From Lomentospora prolificans (Eukaryota > Ascomycota > Sordariomycetes > Microascales > Microascaceae), in NCBI GenBank assembly GCA_029532625.1, contig JARFXM010000009.1, forward strand, positions 496,001-560,000: DNA of 64,000 nt, in the 5' to 3' direction. The translations under genes and the position numbers were made by a program. The notes under the pieces are model-generated. The model had not been told where the DNA came from. It did not search any database and saw nothing but the letters and a program-made list of their open reading frames with translations. Positions 44,097 through 54,230 of the stretch are shown here, in pieces. Position 1 is the stretch's first letter, and each line of letters begins with the position of its first letter.

Positions 44097-44400
44097 CTAC
44101 TAAAAGACGCGGAGACGTTTGTCTGTAGTCACGGATCATCATAGACTGGGCTCCATTAAGACTTATGGTTCCGCACTTGTCTTCAGCCCTAGGATGAGCG
44201 AGGTTAGAAATATACACTGGAAGGAAAGGCTATCGTTTATCAAGACAGTTGCGGGTGTTAGAGACTACTGGGTCGTGCACAGGCAGACTCTTGTGGGGCA
44301 TCGCGGTTCGGTCAGGCCGTGGCCTTCTCGCCCGACGGCAAGACGCTCGCATCAGCGTCACACGATTGCACCGTGCGGCTCTGGGATGCGGCAAGTTTGG
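44097..44400 (+). pseudogene. Frameshifted relic of a NACHT-WD40 (HNWD-type) NLR
   Basis: The three forward frames hold successive pieces of the NACHT-to-WD40 linker and one WD repeat of HNWD-type proteins. They are LLKDAETFVCSHGSS (ends in a stop at 44142), then DWAPL from about 44144, then TYGSALVFSP to QTLVGHRGSVR (to about 44316), then VAFSPDGKTLASAS and CTVRLWDAA to 44400. The frame changes three times. The shift near 44313-44318 fits the loss of a single G in a GTNNAVAFSPDG-type repeat start. No NACHT domain or further WD repeats are seen. The relic sits 157 bases after the NB-ARC gene and in the same orientation. Confidence 0.75.
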
Positions 44401-44672
44401 TAGTGACGCGCATGCCTACATCGATAGGAACCTCATCATCAGTGTTGGAGATTAACAAGGACATTCTCTCATCCATCGCGATTTGGATCTTGAGCTTACC
44501 AACCCCGACCAGTCACTCAAGGTGGACGCCATCTTCTTCGTTGTCTAGGAGGGTCTCGATATCCATATATCAATAGGGGCTTATTACATACTCCGCGTCA
44601 CTCAGCAAGTCTGTCGAGACGAGAAGATTCCGTATGTTCACGATCCCCAATTCTATAAAAGTGTATCCAGCA

Positions 44673-46142
44673 TCATTCTAGCCCAAACTCGTCATCTAGC
44701 TTCTTTGCAAGGCGGACCGACTGGTCCAGAAGCGATCTCTCCTCCGCGGAAAGCTCCTGGGCCGTCTCCCCCGCCATGCAACTCATCTCCTGCCTCGAAG
44801 GGCCCTTACTCCAGGTGCCATCGACCATCCAGTGCGTAGGAATAGCAAACGTCTTTTTATCCACCTTTTTGTTTTTGAGCAAGCTCCCGTTATACCAGAG
44901 CAGCTTCCCCTGGTCGTCAACATGCGCAATCACGAAGCTGCAGATTTTGGCGTCGCCCTTCATCCCAGCCGCGATGGGATGATTCTCGCTCGGCCATCCG
45001 ACGATGCTGGCGTAGTGGTCCTCAAAAGCATACAACGCGCCCGTGAGCTCGAGGCCGAACCACCACGTCTCCTTGTCGCCGTAGCCGAGGGAGTACGTCG
45101 TCTCGCGCACATCTTTAGAGTTTTGCCACGCAGTGTGGAGGAGGCCAACGAGGACGTCGGCGCGGTGCTTGTCGACAACTACGACGCCTGAGTCGCCTTC
45201 TTCGGCGTAGTCTTGCGTGAAGGATAGGGACTTGTTGAGCGCGGCGCTGGGGTGCACGACCTGAGACTCCCACCACTCGTGGCGTTCGCGAAAGGCGCCT
45301 TTCCAGAGGAGTCGGTCGTGGAAGAGGTAGGCGCCTGTGGAAGTATACGCCGTCTGCATGAAGAGGGCCTCGGGGGCTTGGAGGAAGACTGCGTCGGCGT
45401 CTACGAGGATGACTTCCTCAAAGGAACTGGCGAGGGCGGCGAATGGTTTGCTGGCCCATCCACCGTTGCGCAGGTCGAGCGTTTCGTCGCTGAAAACTTG
45501 CAGGACGTCAACGAAGCGGATGTTGGTGAATCGGGACTGGAGTCGGTCGCGATCAGCTGGTGTAAGGTCATGGTCGCCTGCGTAGGCTATTTCTATGGGG
45601 AGCGTGCACTTGATGACCTCTCTCAGGGAGGCGATCAGGTGGTAGGCATAACGGAGCGTCCCCGAGCCAGTCGGGAGGACGATGCCTTTACTTCCTGGTT
45701 GAATAGTTTCCACGAGGTTGGCTAGAGGTGTTTCGGAGTGCGGGTTGCGAGGGGAGTCACGAAGAAAAGGGAAGAGCGAAGGAGCGGCCTTCTCAGCTGC
45801 TCTGGCCAGGCGTTTCTTCTCGTCGAGGTTGGATGAAGCTTCGGCCAACGTCATCCAATTTCGAAGTTGCTGGGCTCTTTGACCGAGCTCGCCGTATTGC
45901 TCCTTATAAGGCGGGCGTATAGGCGAATCCACGAAAGACTCCGCCGTCCTCTCGATATTAGCGATCTCCTCCTCGGTAAGCATTGACTGGCCGCCTTGAC
46001 TCGGATATAATCCCCCCCATGACGCCGAAGTCCGATGAGAACTATAAAGCGAAAATACTAGAAAAACGAGGATCGCGCCAGCCGTCGCGAGAACGGTTGT
46101 AGTAAACCGGGTGAGCCGGACTGGTTGAGCAACGAGTGGCAT
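44673..46142 (-). CDS. Type II membrane alpha-1,3-mannosyltransferase, MNN1-like (GT71)
   Basis: A single exon of 489 aa from the ATG at 46142. A short cytosolic tail is followed by one TM anchor (TVLATAGAILVFLVFSLY, about residues 16-34), a stem region, and a lumenal catalytic domain. The catalytic part shows GIVLPTGSGTLRYAYHLIAS, LPIEIAYAGDHDLT, the metal-binding DAD (residues 248-250) in EVILVDADAVFLQAP, and AEEGDSGVVVVDKHR. These match fungal MNN1-type transferases, which add terminal alpha-1,3-mannose to glycans in the Golgi using GDP-mannose and manganese. Acceptor (N- or O-glycan) cannot be decided. It is next to the NLR locus, but there is no functional link implied. Confidence 0.88.
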   Translation of the reverse strand: MPLVAQPVRLTRFTTTVLATAGAILVFLVFSLYSSHRTSASWGGLYPSQGGQSMLTEEEIANIERTAESFVDSPIRPPYKEQYGELGQRAQQLRNWMTLAEASSNLDEKKRLARAAEKAAPSLFPFLRDSPRNPHSETPLANLVETIQPGSKGIVLPTGSGTLRYAYHLIASLREVIKCTLPIEIAYAGDHDLTPADRDRLQSRFTNIRFVDVLQVFSDETLDLRNGGWASKPFAALASSFEEVILVDADAVFLQAPEALFMQTAYTSTGAYLFHDRLLWKGAFRERHEWWESQVVHPSAALNKSLSFTQDYAEEGDSGVVVVDKHRADVLVGLLHTAWQNSKDVRETTYSLGYGDKETWWFGLELTGALYAFEDHYASIVGWPSENHPIAAGMKGDAKICSFVIAHVDDQGKLLWYNGSLLKNKKVDKKTFAIPTHWMVDGTWSKGPSRQEMSCMAGETAQELSAEERSLLDQSVRLAKKLDDEFGLE

Positions 46143-47332
46143 CGAGCCTTATAGTTGCTAACGGAAAGCGAGTAAATAATGACAAGACATGATCTATCTA
46201 TATTAGGTTCGTAACATGATGACAACGGACGGGGAGGAATACTTGTTTGTTCAGGAGATACGGACCCTAAAGTGGGCTACTAGATGGCTTACCCTTCCCC
46301 TTGTTATACTTCGTAAGGCATCGATCGAGTGACCTTGACCTTCACCCTTTGCCCCGTTGGGCTACGCCTGCTTGGAACAATATCGGCCTCCCGTAAATAA
46401 AAGAAAAATAAAAATAAAAAATAAAAAAAGAACAAAGCGTGGTGGGCTGATCATGGCGTAATTGTATTACCTTGGTACATGCAACTCTCCCTTGCGGCGA
46501 CTACAGAGACAGGCCGTTTATGGATACCAGGCTGTTTGATACTGTCTGTTTGTCCCAGCAGTACGTGTATCATGAAGCGCCCGAGATTCGTAGGCGGCGG
46601 GATGGATGGGTGCAAAAGATACTTACTCAGCCCCAAATTTCCAGGATAATGGCGGTGATTGGGTTTTATGGTGTACGTCCTTTTCATGGAATTTACGGTG
46701 AGATGGCGGATGCTGGCTACTATACGAAGTAGGCGGCATCGTGGCGTGTGCCGATCCTTGATGGCTGGCGAGTGAGTCCCCGCTTGCCGGGGCCGAGTAC
46801 ATCCAGATGAAGCTGTTGGTTCCCTAATAAAATGTATGACTGCCAACATCAAGGGAGATGTCGCTGGCGACGTGAGCCTCTGCAGGCAAGAACCCTTGGA
46901 TCCAGCAGAATTTAGGAAATATTAGGAGGCGGTCGGATAATCCCTGAAACGCCACCGTCTTTCCTTGCAGCGGTGTTTTGATCATCGGAATAACAGTGGA
47001 GGGTTTGCCCATGGCTAGCCGGGCTGAAGAGTAGAGTACTGGTCTCTGGACGACAATGCCAGCTAGACCCGAGTGCAATGGAAGAGCTGAAGGGAACGGC
47101 GCAGCCACGGGCCTACCTTTGCTCTTGGCACTTTCAAAAGGGAGGGCCGCCTGCTTATCACAGGGTTGAGTGCCCGTCAAAAGAAACTCCTCCACCACTT
47201 CATCCTTTGCTTGAGCGCTATGAGTCTTCGCGTTACTCGAACGGAAGACTATCAATACCTCGAGCGTGCCTCCTCGTCGCTCCCATCTGTCCAATACATT
47301 ACAAAGGCCTTGTTCAAGGCACCATCCTAACA
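46143..47332. other. Divergent intergenic region, about 1.2 kb
   Basis: Between the start of the MNN1-like gene (-) and the start of the cysteine-rich surface protein (+). An A-rich stretch lies at about 46398-46432. No gene seen. Confidence 0.55.
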
Positions 47333-48217
47333 ATGGCCCGCAGGGCACTCGTTTTCTTCCTGATCTTCGCATCCCCCGCCCTGGCAGTCACTTGCTTTGC
47401 AGTCAGCGGCCTTGCTTATAAAGAGCAAGTCCTCTGTCCCGGTTCCAGCACCTGTTGCGGTACAGCCGACGCATGCCAGGACAATAGGCTCTGTAAAAAC
47501 CACGACGACGACGGGAGTACCCCCTATATTCGGGGTCCCTGCGCGGAGAAAACTTACGATCCGGCCAAGTGCGGAGCGATATGTGTTTACAGTATGTCCG
47601 CCTCGTGGTCGCAACAAGCAAGTTCTCAGTGGTTTATTTGGCTAATATACCTCCTTGTAGATGAAACTGAGTTCCACAACAACTTCTTCCCTCGAGTTAA
47701 GAAATGCAGTGACGGAAGTTTTTGTTGCTCAAATGAAGTTTCGTGCTGCTCCAGGGGGAATGGCGTCTTCCTCGCCGCCAACGGAGACATTGTCGACAAG
47801 TCGAGTGTTTCGTCCACCACGTCGACGGAAACAGGCACGACCCAGTCGATCTCTGCTGCTTCGACGACGCCTTCCGCCAGTGAACCAGCCCCGGAGTCGG
47901 CTCCCGATTCTCCATCTTCTGCTTCCAGAAATTCTACCACAGAATCAACGGCGTGGAAAGTTGGACTAGGACTCGGCATTCCTTTGGCCGCTATCCTTGC
48001 TGGGCTCGGCGCGTGGTATATACTGAAGAGGAGGCAGCGAGCCACGGCCCCCGCCGGACCCCAAGTCGAGGCGCCGAGTACGGAAAATGGCACGTCACAG
48101 CCGTACCACGCCAACACCTCTCCTCAGGCAGGACTCAGCGAACTTTCGGCGCCGTCCAGACCTGAGAAGCCCATGACGCCCGAGCTTGACGCAACCCCAG
48201 TCAGGAGAGGCCGGTGA
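47333..48217 (+). CDS. Secreted cysteine-rich single-pass membrane protein (possible wall sensor), 2 exons
   Basis: Exons at 47333-47591 and 47661-48217 give 271 aa. The ATG at 47333 opens a signal peptide (MARRALVFFLIFASPALA). The ectodomain has an N-terminal Cys-rich module (YKEQVLCPGSSTCCGTADAC, then CQDNRLC and YDPAKCGAICVY) and a second cluster after the intron (KKCSDGSFCC and SCCSRGNG). A Ser/Thr/Pro-rich stalk follows, then one TM segment (GLGLGIPLAAILAGLGAWYI) with a basic KRRQR stop-transfer and a short Pro/Ser-rich cytosolic tail. The layout resembles fungal wall-stress sensors and similar surface proteins with a glycosylated stalk, but I know no named orthologue. The 69-base intron is in frame and stop-free. 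Confidence 0.75.
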   Translation: MARRALVFFLIFASPALAVTCFAVSGLAYKEQVLCPGSSTCCGTADACQDNRLCKNHDDDGSTPYIRGPCAEKTYDPAKCGAICVYSMSASWSQQASSQWFIWLIYLLVDETEFHNNFFPRVKKCSDGSFCCSNEVSCCSRGNGVFLAANGDIVDKSSVSSTTSTETGTTQSISAASTTPSASEPAPESAPDSPSSASRNSTTESTAWKVGLGLGIPLAAILAGLGAWYILKRRQRATAPAGPQVEAPSTENGTSQPYHANTSPQAGLSELSAPSRPEKPMTPELDATPVRRGR

Positions 48218-48636
48218 GGCCTCACAGGTCTGACGGGCAGCAATCATCGGTTTATCTTGGAGAGCATATGTATGTTCTGGATGCTTGGAAGCGCTTATTG
48301 TTGGCCTACATACATGATTATAAGCGGAGGCCCACTCACAACGTGTAGAGATGAGACTAGAGGCGAGGGCGAGCTGCGGTTAATTCCTGGGCGAGACTTG
48401 TGCGAACCGAGCCGACCTCTTTTTGGCTTGCGCTAGCGAGTTCTGACACTTTTGGCGTCCAATGCTGATATTTAGATATTGATGTAACATAGCGTATTGT
48501 CCCGACGAATATGAACTATTACTATTGTTATTCTTGAGAAACGAGCATTGCCGTTATCCGGGGATGCTTACTAGAGAACGTCCGGAAACCCATCAAATGC
48601 GTCCATTGACCTCATCGCTACTCTCTTGAGAATACG
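48218..48636. other. Intergenic between convergent genes
   Basis: 419 bases of 3' flank for the surface protein gene (+) and RAD14 (-). Nothing recognised. Confidence 0.6.
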
Positions 48637-49896
48637 CTAGAATTCCAACTCCTCGACTTCCATGTCGCAATCTAAACACTTTCTCACAGTCACGCCGTCT
48701 GGATTCTCGACCGCCCTCCCCCAGTTGTGAACATGCTTTCCCCCGCCTAGTGCGTCCCCAAATTTCGTCGGCCCTTTGACGCCTGATTGCTGTCTCATAA
48801 AGGCTTCCGTCCGTGTCTTCTTCTTGAGCTCTAGCAACTTCCCCTTGAATTTAGCTTCTTTCCGCTTCTTCTTCTGATCCTCGCGCTTCTCGAATTCTGC
48901 GTCTAACGCTTCAGCCGATCCCCACTTCTCGTTAATGGCGTATTCTTCCACTTGATATCGTAAGAACAGCATCATGTCGTGCCAGTGAGACTTGTGGGGG
49001 TTTGGTTTGTTCAAATGAGGCAATAGATCCTCGTCGCGTAGCTCCTCTATGTTCAATGTTAGCAAAAGTGAAGCCAGTGACATAAATGCAGGAATAGTCA
49101 TGGTGGGTGATACTCACGGTCTGTCAAGAGATAGTCTTCTTTGCACTCTGTCTTGGTAAGGAGCGAGTACTTTTCGGGCATCTTTTCCTTGCAGGAACCG
49201 CACACGCAAGTCTTGAATACTTCTTCCCATACAAAGTCGATTTCAAGACTCCCACATTCTCGGCATCTCCTCTTCTCCACCTCGTCGGTCATCACGCTCA
49301 GGCCAGGTTCGAATGGACCCTGCTTTAACCTCTTCAAATTGCGCAGCCTCTGGAACCGCTCCCACTCCTTCTCCGTCATGTGCTTGGGCTTGTCTGATCC
49401 CGGCACGCCTTTCTTCAAGGCAATGTTGAACGGGTCGTCCTCGACCGTAATGAAGCCACCCCTCGTGTTTGTCATAGCACTCATGTTGTAGTCCACGAAC
49501 TTGGCAAAGTTCTTGGCCGGCCGTATGGCGCCCTCCGCTGGCTGTACCCGTCCATCGCGGTTGTTAGTCGGGAGAGAATCGTGTTTCGTTATCGCCGAGT
49601 GGGGACGCTTCCTTCCTGCGCCGGCTGTGGTAATAGTAACGTTTTCGCTCTCGATGATGCCGGTGGACGTCCTTATGATTTCTGACTCCTTGCCGGTTCG
49701 GAGTAGCTCCTCATCTCGCGCCTGCCGGATTGCTTTCGCGCGGAGTCGATTATCGTTCTAAATTCGAGGTTAGAGTCAGGTTACTGGGTATGGTTCGTGT
49801 AGAGAGATCATGCTCACATACAATGCGACGGTTTGCTTCTACCGTGAGCTCTTTTGCTGGAGGCGCGGAGGGAGGGGTGGAGGGTGCTTGTTCCAT
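48637..49896 (-). CDS. RAD14: DNA repair protein Rad14 (XPA orthologue), 3 exons
   Basis: Exons inferred at 49896-49822, 49757-49118 and 49046-48637 give 374 aa starting MEQAPSTPPSAPP. The XPA zinc finger is intact: Cys190 and Cys193 (CREC) and Cys211 and Cys214 (CGSC), with 17 residues between pairs, as in human XPA, and the DFVWEEVFKTCVC core. The DNA- and partner-binding part follows (LLTKTECKEDYLLTD, split by intron 2, then LPHLNKPNPHKSHWHDMMLF). The end carries a basic helix and the fungal tail HNWGRAVENPDGVTVRKC and EVEELEF. By family, Rad14 verifies damage and helps assemble the incision complex in nucleotide excision repair in the nucleus. Confidence 0.94.
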
Positions 49897-50455
49897 GGTT
49901 GCGCAAACTTTGCGACAAGTATAGGAAGAGCGAGAGAGCGGAATCGATACGGCTAAAAAGTTTGGACCTGGTTTCTTTGTCGTTAAGGTAGGAAGAGGTA
50001 GGTGACGCTGGTCTCGTTTTAAGAATATCCTTGCGGTGGCGTTGCTCTGAATCCATTCTTTGAAAGCACAAGAGTACAGAGGCGTTATGACGGCACCGGC
50101 GCTGTCCCGATGTATCCAGTGTTAAAATTGCCTAAAACTGTTACCCGCACTTTTCCCAGCACGTTTACGCCACCCCGGAGCTCGTGAGACCGTGCCGGGG
50201 ATATTTTAAGAGGACAGCCATAATCAAGTCTACGGGCGGTTCCATCTCGTCACAAAACTCAGGATCACCGTAGGAACACGGATTCACACACTCAAGAACG
50301 GTTCACAAGATGCTCAATTTTCGTGGGCCCGAGTCAACCTCGACTTAGCCTGTTTTAATCAATCCCCGGCGCTCCAGGTCCGATGATTCCCATCCTCTAT
50401 CCCTTAAGATTACATGTATATAATTGTCGTGAAGAAAAGCATGACATTTGCCAAT
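49897..50455. other. Intergenic, RAD14 promoter and PHO88 3' flank
   Basis: 559 bases between two minus-strand genes. No gene or regulatory site is recognised with confidence. Confidence 0.55.
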
Positions 50456-51250
50456 TTACTCCTCCTTGGCACCGCCGCGACCGGCCCTCTCGGCGGCCTC
50501 GACAGCCTTCTTGTCGCTCTGAGCGCCGCCGTTCTGGAGACCGGCCATGAGGCCAGCCGCCTGCTTGAAGGGTCGCTTGAGGTCACCCGAAGCGGGCCGG
50601 CCAAAGATGTGGATCTTGGTGAGGTTGCCCTCAAGAGCGCCCTTGAGGGGAATGATGGACTGGATGAGGAGGGGGTTGGTGTACTTCATGTAGAGGTGGG
50701 TAAAGCACATGATGCCGATGCCCATGAGCTGCGCACGGAAAGCGTTGCGGAGCTGCTGGTTGTCGTAGGCGTAGATGGTAGTAGTGATGAGCTTGGGCTC
50801 CTCGGAGGACCCCATCGGCGCGGGCTCAACGTACTTGAGAGTCGTCATGTCTGTAGCGAATTATCAGCGTTAGCTTCTTTTTAGCTCATATACAGAGAGA
50901 TAAAGCCTCAATAGGCCCAAGGAGACCGAGATGCATACCCTTCTTCTTGTTGATCTTGACATAGATGGTGTAGTAGAGGAGGGCAATCAGCAAATTGCTG
51001 AACAGGTAGATGCCTCGCACAATGTTGAGGACATTGGGGTCATCGAAAGGAACCCTCTTAGCAACCTGCATCATACCAAGTACGATGACGAGGTTGGCGC
51101 TGTTTGAGAAAAAGCCATATTAGCCAAATCCTCCTCGCTTTGCAACATCTCTGCGAAAGCACGCGACGTGTCTCCAACCCAATGGGCCGTAGCAAAAGGG
51201 GCGGAATCGAAAGCTTTTCCGACTTACACAGCGGGGGGGATTCCGGCCAT
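50456..51250 (-). CDS. PHO88: Pho88/Snd3 ER membrane protein, 3 exons
   Basis: Exons inferred at 51250-51228, 51099-50939 and 50850-50456 give 192 aa. The first exon is tiny (MAGIPPAV). The body shows NLVIVLGMMQVAKRVPFDDP, GIYLFSNLLIALLYYTIYVK (a TM segment), KYVEPAPMG, TTTIYAYDNQQLRNAFRAQL, MGIGIMCFTHLYMKYTNPLL (another hydrophobic part), KGALEGNLTKIHIFGRPASG and DLKRPFKQ, followed by a short charged tail. Length and these motifs match the Pho88 family. In yeast, Pho88/Snd3 is an ER membrane protein of the SND targeting route, first found through effects on phosphate uptake. Confidence 0.94.
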
Positions 51251-52029
51251 TTTGAAGATATTAATTCCAGAGGATCCGACAGGGAATGGAAAGCGGACGA
51301 GATCTCGAGGGTCGGGGGGGTGGAAAAAGGAGAGTTGGAAGGTTGAGCTGAAGATGTTGCTACGTGGATTTTTGCGAGGTTTTTCTCGGGGATGCCCCTA
51401 AAAGAGCTAGGGACTTGACGCCAGCTGCACCTGCGCCAGAAATTTCCGGCGTTGTGCCGCACCAAAAGGACGCGCCGAGCCTTTCGCCCCTCTACAGGCC
51501 ACCGTGGCGAACCGCCCCTCGATGGAGAAAGGCGCGCTCGAGAGGCCCCAGTAAAACGCCCCAAAGGTACATTTCGCCGCCAGCTAAGACCCATTGGATG
51601 CAAAGTGAGGCCCCACGAACAAATTGCATCATGCAGTCCCTGCCTGGTGCATTCCGCTTTCAATACATTTTCAACTTCTTTTTAGAAGCGTCTGGAACCA
51701 CAAGTGATCGATAGACACGATCTCGAGACCCAGTGGGAGAGAAAGTCCCACGAAGACGCGACGAAGCGAGAGATGAAGTGTGGATGTGCATTATAACATT
51801 GATCTTTTACGACCCAAACACGGCAGATATTTAAATTGAAATCACAAGGAAGGCAAGAGAAATGTAACTACGAAGTAATAGAAATAGGAAACTGTGTTGG
51901 TAGAGGAGTCATAACAGTCAGAAGGATCACCAAAAGTCAATGGCATAATAACCGCTAAACCAAGAAAAAAAAAAAAAAAAAAGAAAGTCGAGTGGGGGCG
52001 GTTCCAGTAAGAATCGAGGTTCAAAAAGT
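51251..52029. other. Intergenic: PHO88 promoter side
   Basis: About 780 bases from the PHO88 start to the tRNA. It contains an A run (about 51965-51982) just before the tRNA 3' end on the minus strand; that run reads as T on the minus strand and could serve as the Pol III terminator. No protein gene seen. Confidence 0.5.
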
Positions 52030-52112
52030 TGCACTATCCCGGAATCGAACCGGGGGCTGGTCGAAATCACGTTGCGTGGCAACGACCAAGTTTACCACTA
52101 ACCCAATAGTGC
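52030..52112 (-). tRNA. tRNA-Gly (GCC) with a 12-base intron
   Basis: The minus strand reads a complete cloverleaf of 83 bases. The acceptor stem is GCACTAT paired with ATAGTGC, the D arm has TTAGTGGTA, and the T arm is CCCGGTTCGATTCCGGG. The anticodon stem GGTCG/CGACC brackets a loop with GCC at 52080-52078. A 12-base intron follows the base 3' of the anticodon (52076-52065), giving a 71-base body. A poly-T on the minus strand lies about 47 bases downstream. Gly is chosen from the GCC position and the match of the D and T arms to fungal Gly tRNAs. Confidence 0.87.
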
Positions 52113-52911
52113 GCTGTTATTCGACGAGACATAGGAATGCTAAACGGTTATATAAGACTAGCCTACTGAGGTATGGCTTGAATAACAACCTAGCCGTGGC
52201 TGACACTTTTAGTAGTTTCTACAAGTGGGGTGTTGCTACCGGCGAAATGCGGGGAGAGGCCCACCCTGTCGGACTCCGACATCCACGCCCAAGGATCTGA
52301 GGACCTCATTTGAGTGATCCCGAGCTCCGGGTTGGGTCTCGCGATATTGAAGAGGCGTAAAAGGAAACATTTCGTATGTTTCGTACGCCAGGTCTAGCCG
52401 CTATCTTTTTCCCTACAATCCTCGAAGAGCATAGATCTAGACACCAGTCCTCACTTAGCACAACCTAGACACTGCGCCACTGCTTGAAAGCAAATTCAAT
52501 GGTGGATTTACAGAAGGATGCGTACCGTGGTCTGCTGGCTCTCTATTCCCCAATTTTCGGCCTCGCCAGCGATCAAGGAATGTTCACTACACATCTCTGA
52601 GGATAGACATTCCTCAAGACCAAACACCTACGTAACAAATCTCGCATCCTCCCTCCTTTATTTCCACGTGATGGTATACCACCACCCGCCCCGAACTGCA
52701 TACATGCCCGACTCTTTCCAGCAAACCACCGTCGTCCATCTGAGACATCGCTGTCGCGCCAAAAACTCTTTCACATTTCTTGCTTTCCCTCCCCTCTTTC
52801 TTTCTTTTTCCCTCCCTTCTCCAACCTTTTTTCTGTCTCCTCCGAGGCGAATGATTTAAGACGGGTCTCCTTTCCTAGCGAAGATCGTACAAATTCAAGA
52901 TAGACTCAGCC
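52113..52911. promoter_or_regulatory. Intergenic and promoter of the RS/His-rich gene
   Basis: About 800 bases upstream of the start at 52912. A strongly CT-rich stretch at about 52775-52845 is a typical fungal promoter/5' leader pattern. No specific site claimed. Confidence 0.45.
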
Positions 52912-53610
52912 ATGCGGGGAAGATCGAGATCTAGGGAAAGGGACCACTGTCACGGCTGCAACGGAGCCTGCCAAGAAAAACGCCGTTCCATCTCGGGCGG
53001 CCCCATCCCGCGCGACTCTCCTGCTGATCGGTCATATCCTGCAAGAGGCGACTTCGATGGCCCGCGGTAAGCTTTTCCACCAAGCCCCGTCCTACCTTGA
53101 AAACCCCAAACGCTCCTCCGAATCCGTAAAATTTAGTACGTCCTGGATCTAATCTCCGTCGTTCATCCCAGCGAACGATCTCGTGATCGCTCTCTTTCCC
53201 CAGGCCGTATCCACCGCGCCTGGCACCGGTTCTGGCACCCTTTCCATCACCATCATCACCACGACCACCATCCTCACCCCCCGCCGCCCCCTCCAAACTG
53301 TCCGCCCCCGTATAACCAACCGCAACACCCTCCTCCCTATTGCCCACCATCGTCCAGCCCATTTACGCTCCAAGTTCGTGACCGTACCGCAGACGATCCA
53401 CGTCCATATAATCCCCATGGTCGGAACTTTACCATCACCGTGACACCCGAGACAAGGCCGTGTGATATCATTTACAGCCTTGCGCCTCCCCGTAGTCGCT
53501 GTACTATCCTTGTGTGTTCGACATTTCAGCCCGCATACGTCATGCCGAAGGATGTATCGCTACCGGACATAGCTAGCATGGGATGTTGGCTGGAGGTTGT
53601 TGATAGGTGA
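52912..53610 (+). CDS. Small RS- and His/Pro-rich protein, function unknown, 2 exons
   Basis: Exons inferred at 52912-53066 and 53172-53610 join in phase to 197 aa. The donor is GTAAGC at 53067 and the acceptor is CCCAG ending at 53171. The Arg/Ser pattern runs across the junction (GPRRERSRDRSLSPGR), which supports the splice. Exon 1 has RGRSRSRERDHCHGCNGAC. Exon 2 has an Arg/Trp/His stretch, a run of six His, a polyproline run, then a more ordered C-terminal segment of about 70 residues (NFTITVTPETRPCDIIYSL, CTILVCSTFQPAYVMP, ASMGCWLEVVD). There is no signal peptide or TM segment. I do not recognise a family. The second exon has only one late Met, so simple ORF searches would miss it. A long non-coding RNA is less likely given the phase and composition. 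Confidence 0.62.
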
Positions 53611-54230
53611 TCAGTAAGGGGAGCTTTGGGAAGCGAAGAGACTGCTGGCAAAGGTCTGAAGACAATGGAACTTGAATGAATTATGAGAATATTAGGTTCT
53701 AAGGTATATGGATTCATCGCTTTTGGTGTGGGCCTACGAGTATGTAATGCAATGTGTGATGAATGGATATCAGATACTTCACATGCCGATACGTTAAAGA
53801 TAAGTGAATAAGAAAGGGAATCATTATATCAAGTTTTAAGTCATGCAAAGAAGCAGCCAGTTACAAAGGTACCCATAGTATAAAGAAACACTGTGAGAAA
53901 TGAGAAAAAAACACATCTTTTCATCATACCTTCATATATGATGATCCCTGGAAAGGACAAGAAAACAGCAAAGTTGATAAAATACTCTTACAAGGAATAG
54001 AAATAGAAAAACTCAGGTTAGCAATGCACGTGAGCCCGCTGTTTGGAAAGCGGCAAACTGTCCTACACGGCATTCAAGTCGTTTTTCTTCGTAGCCTCAA
54101 TTGAGCTAAGCGCGCAATTCCAAACCAATGTATGCCACAGAGAAACAGAGTGCAAAAGCAACTGGGAAATGTTTCAGGGTATCATGCCGGTTACGCCCCA
54201 TATGTCAACTCATTTCGACTGAAAAGCAGC
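53611..54230. other. Intergenic between convergent genes
   Basis: About 620 bases of AT-rich 3' flank of the RS/His-rich gene (+) and the EDC4-like gene (-). Nothing recognised. Confidence 0.6.
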
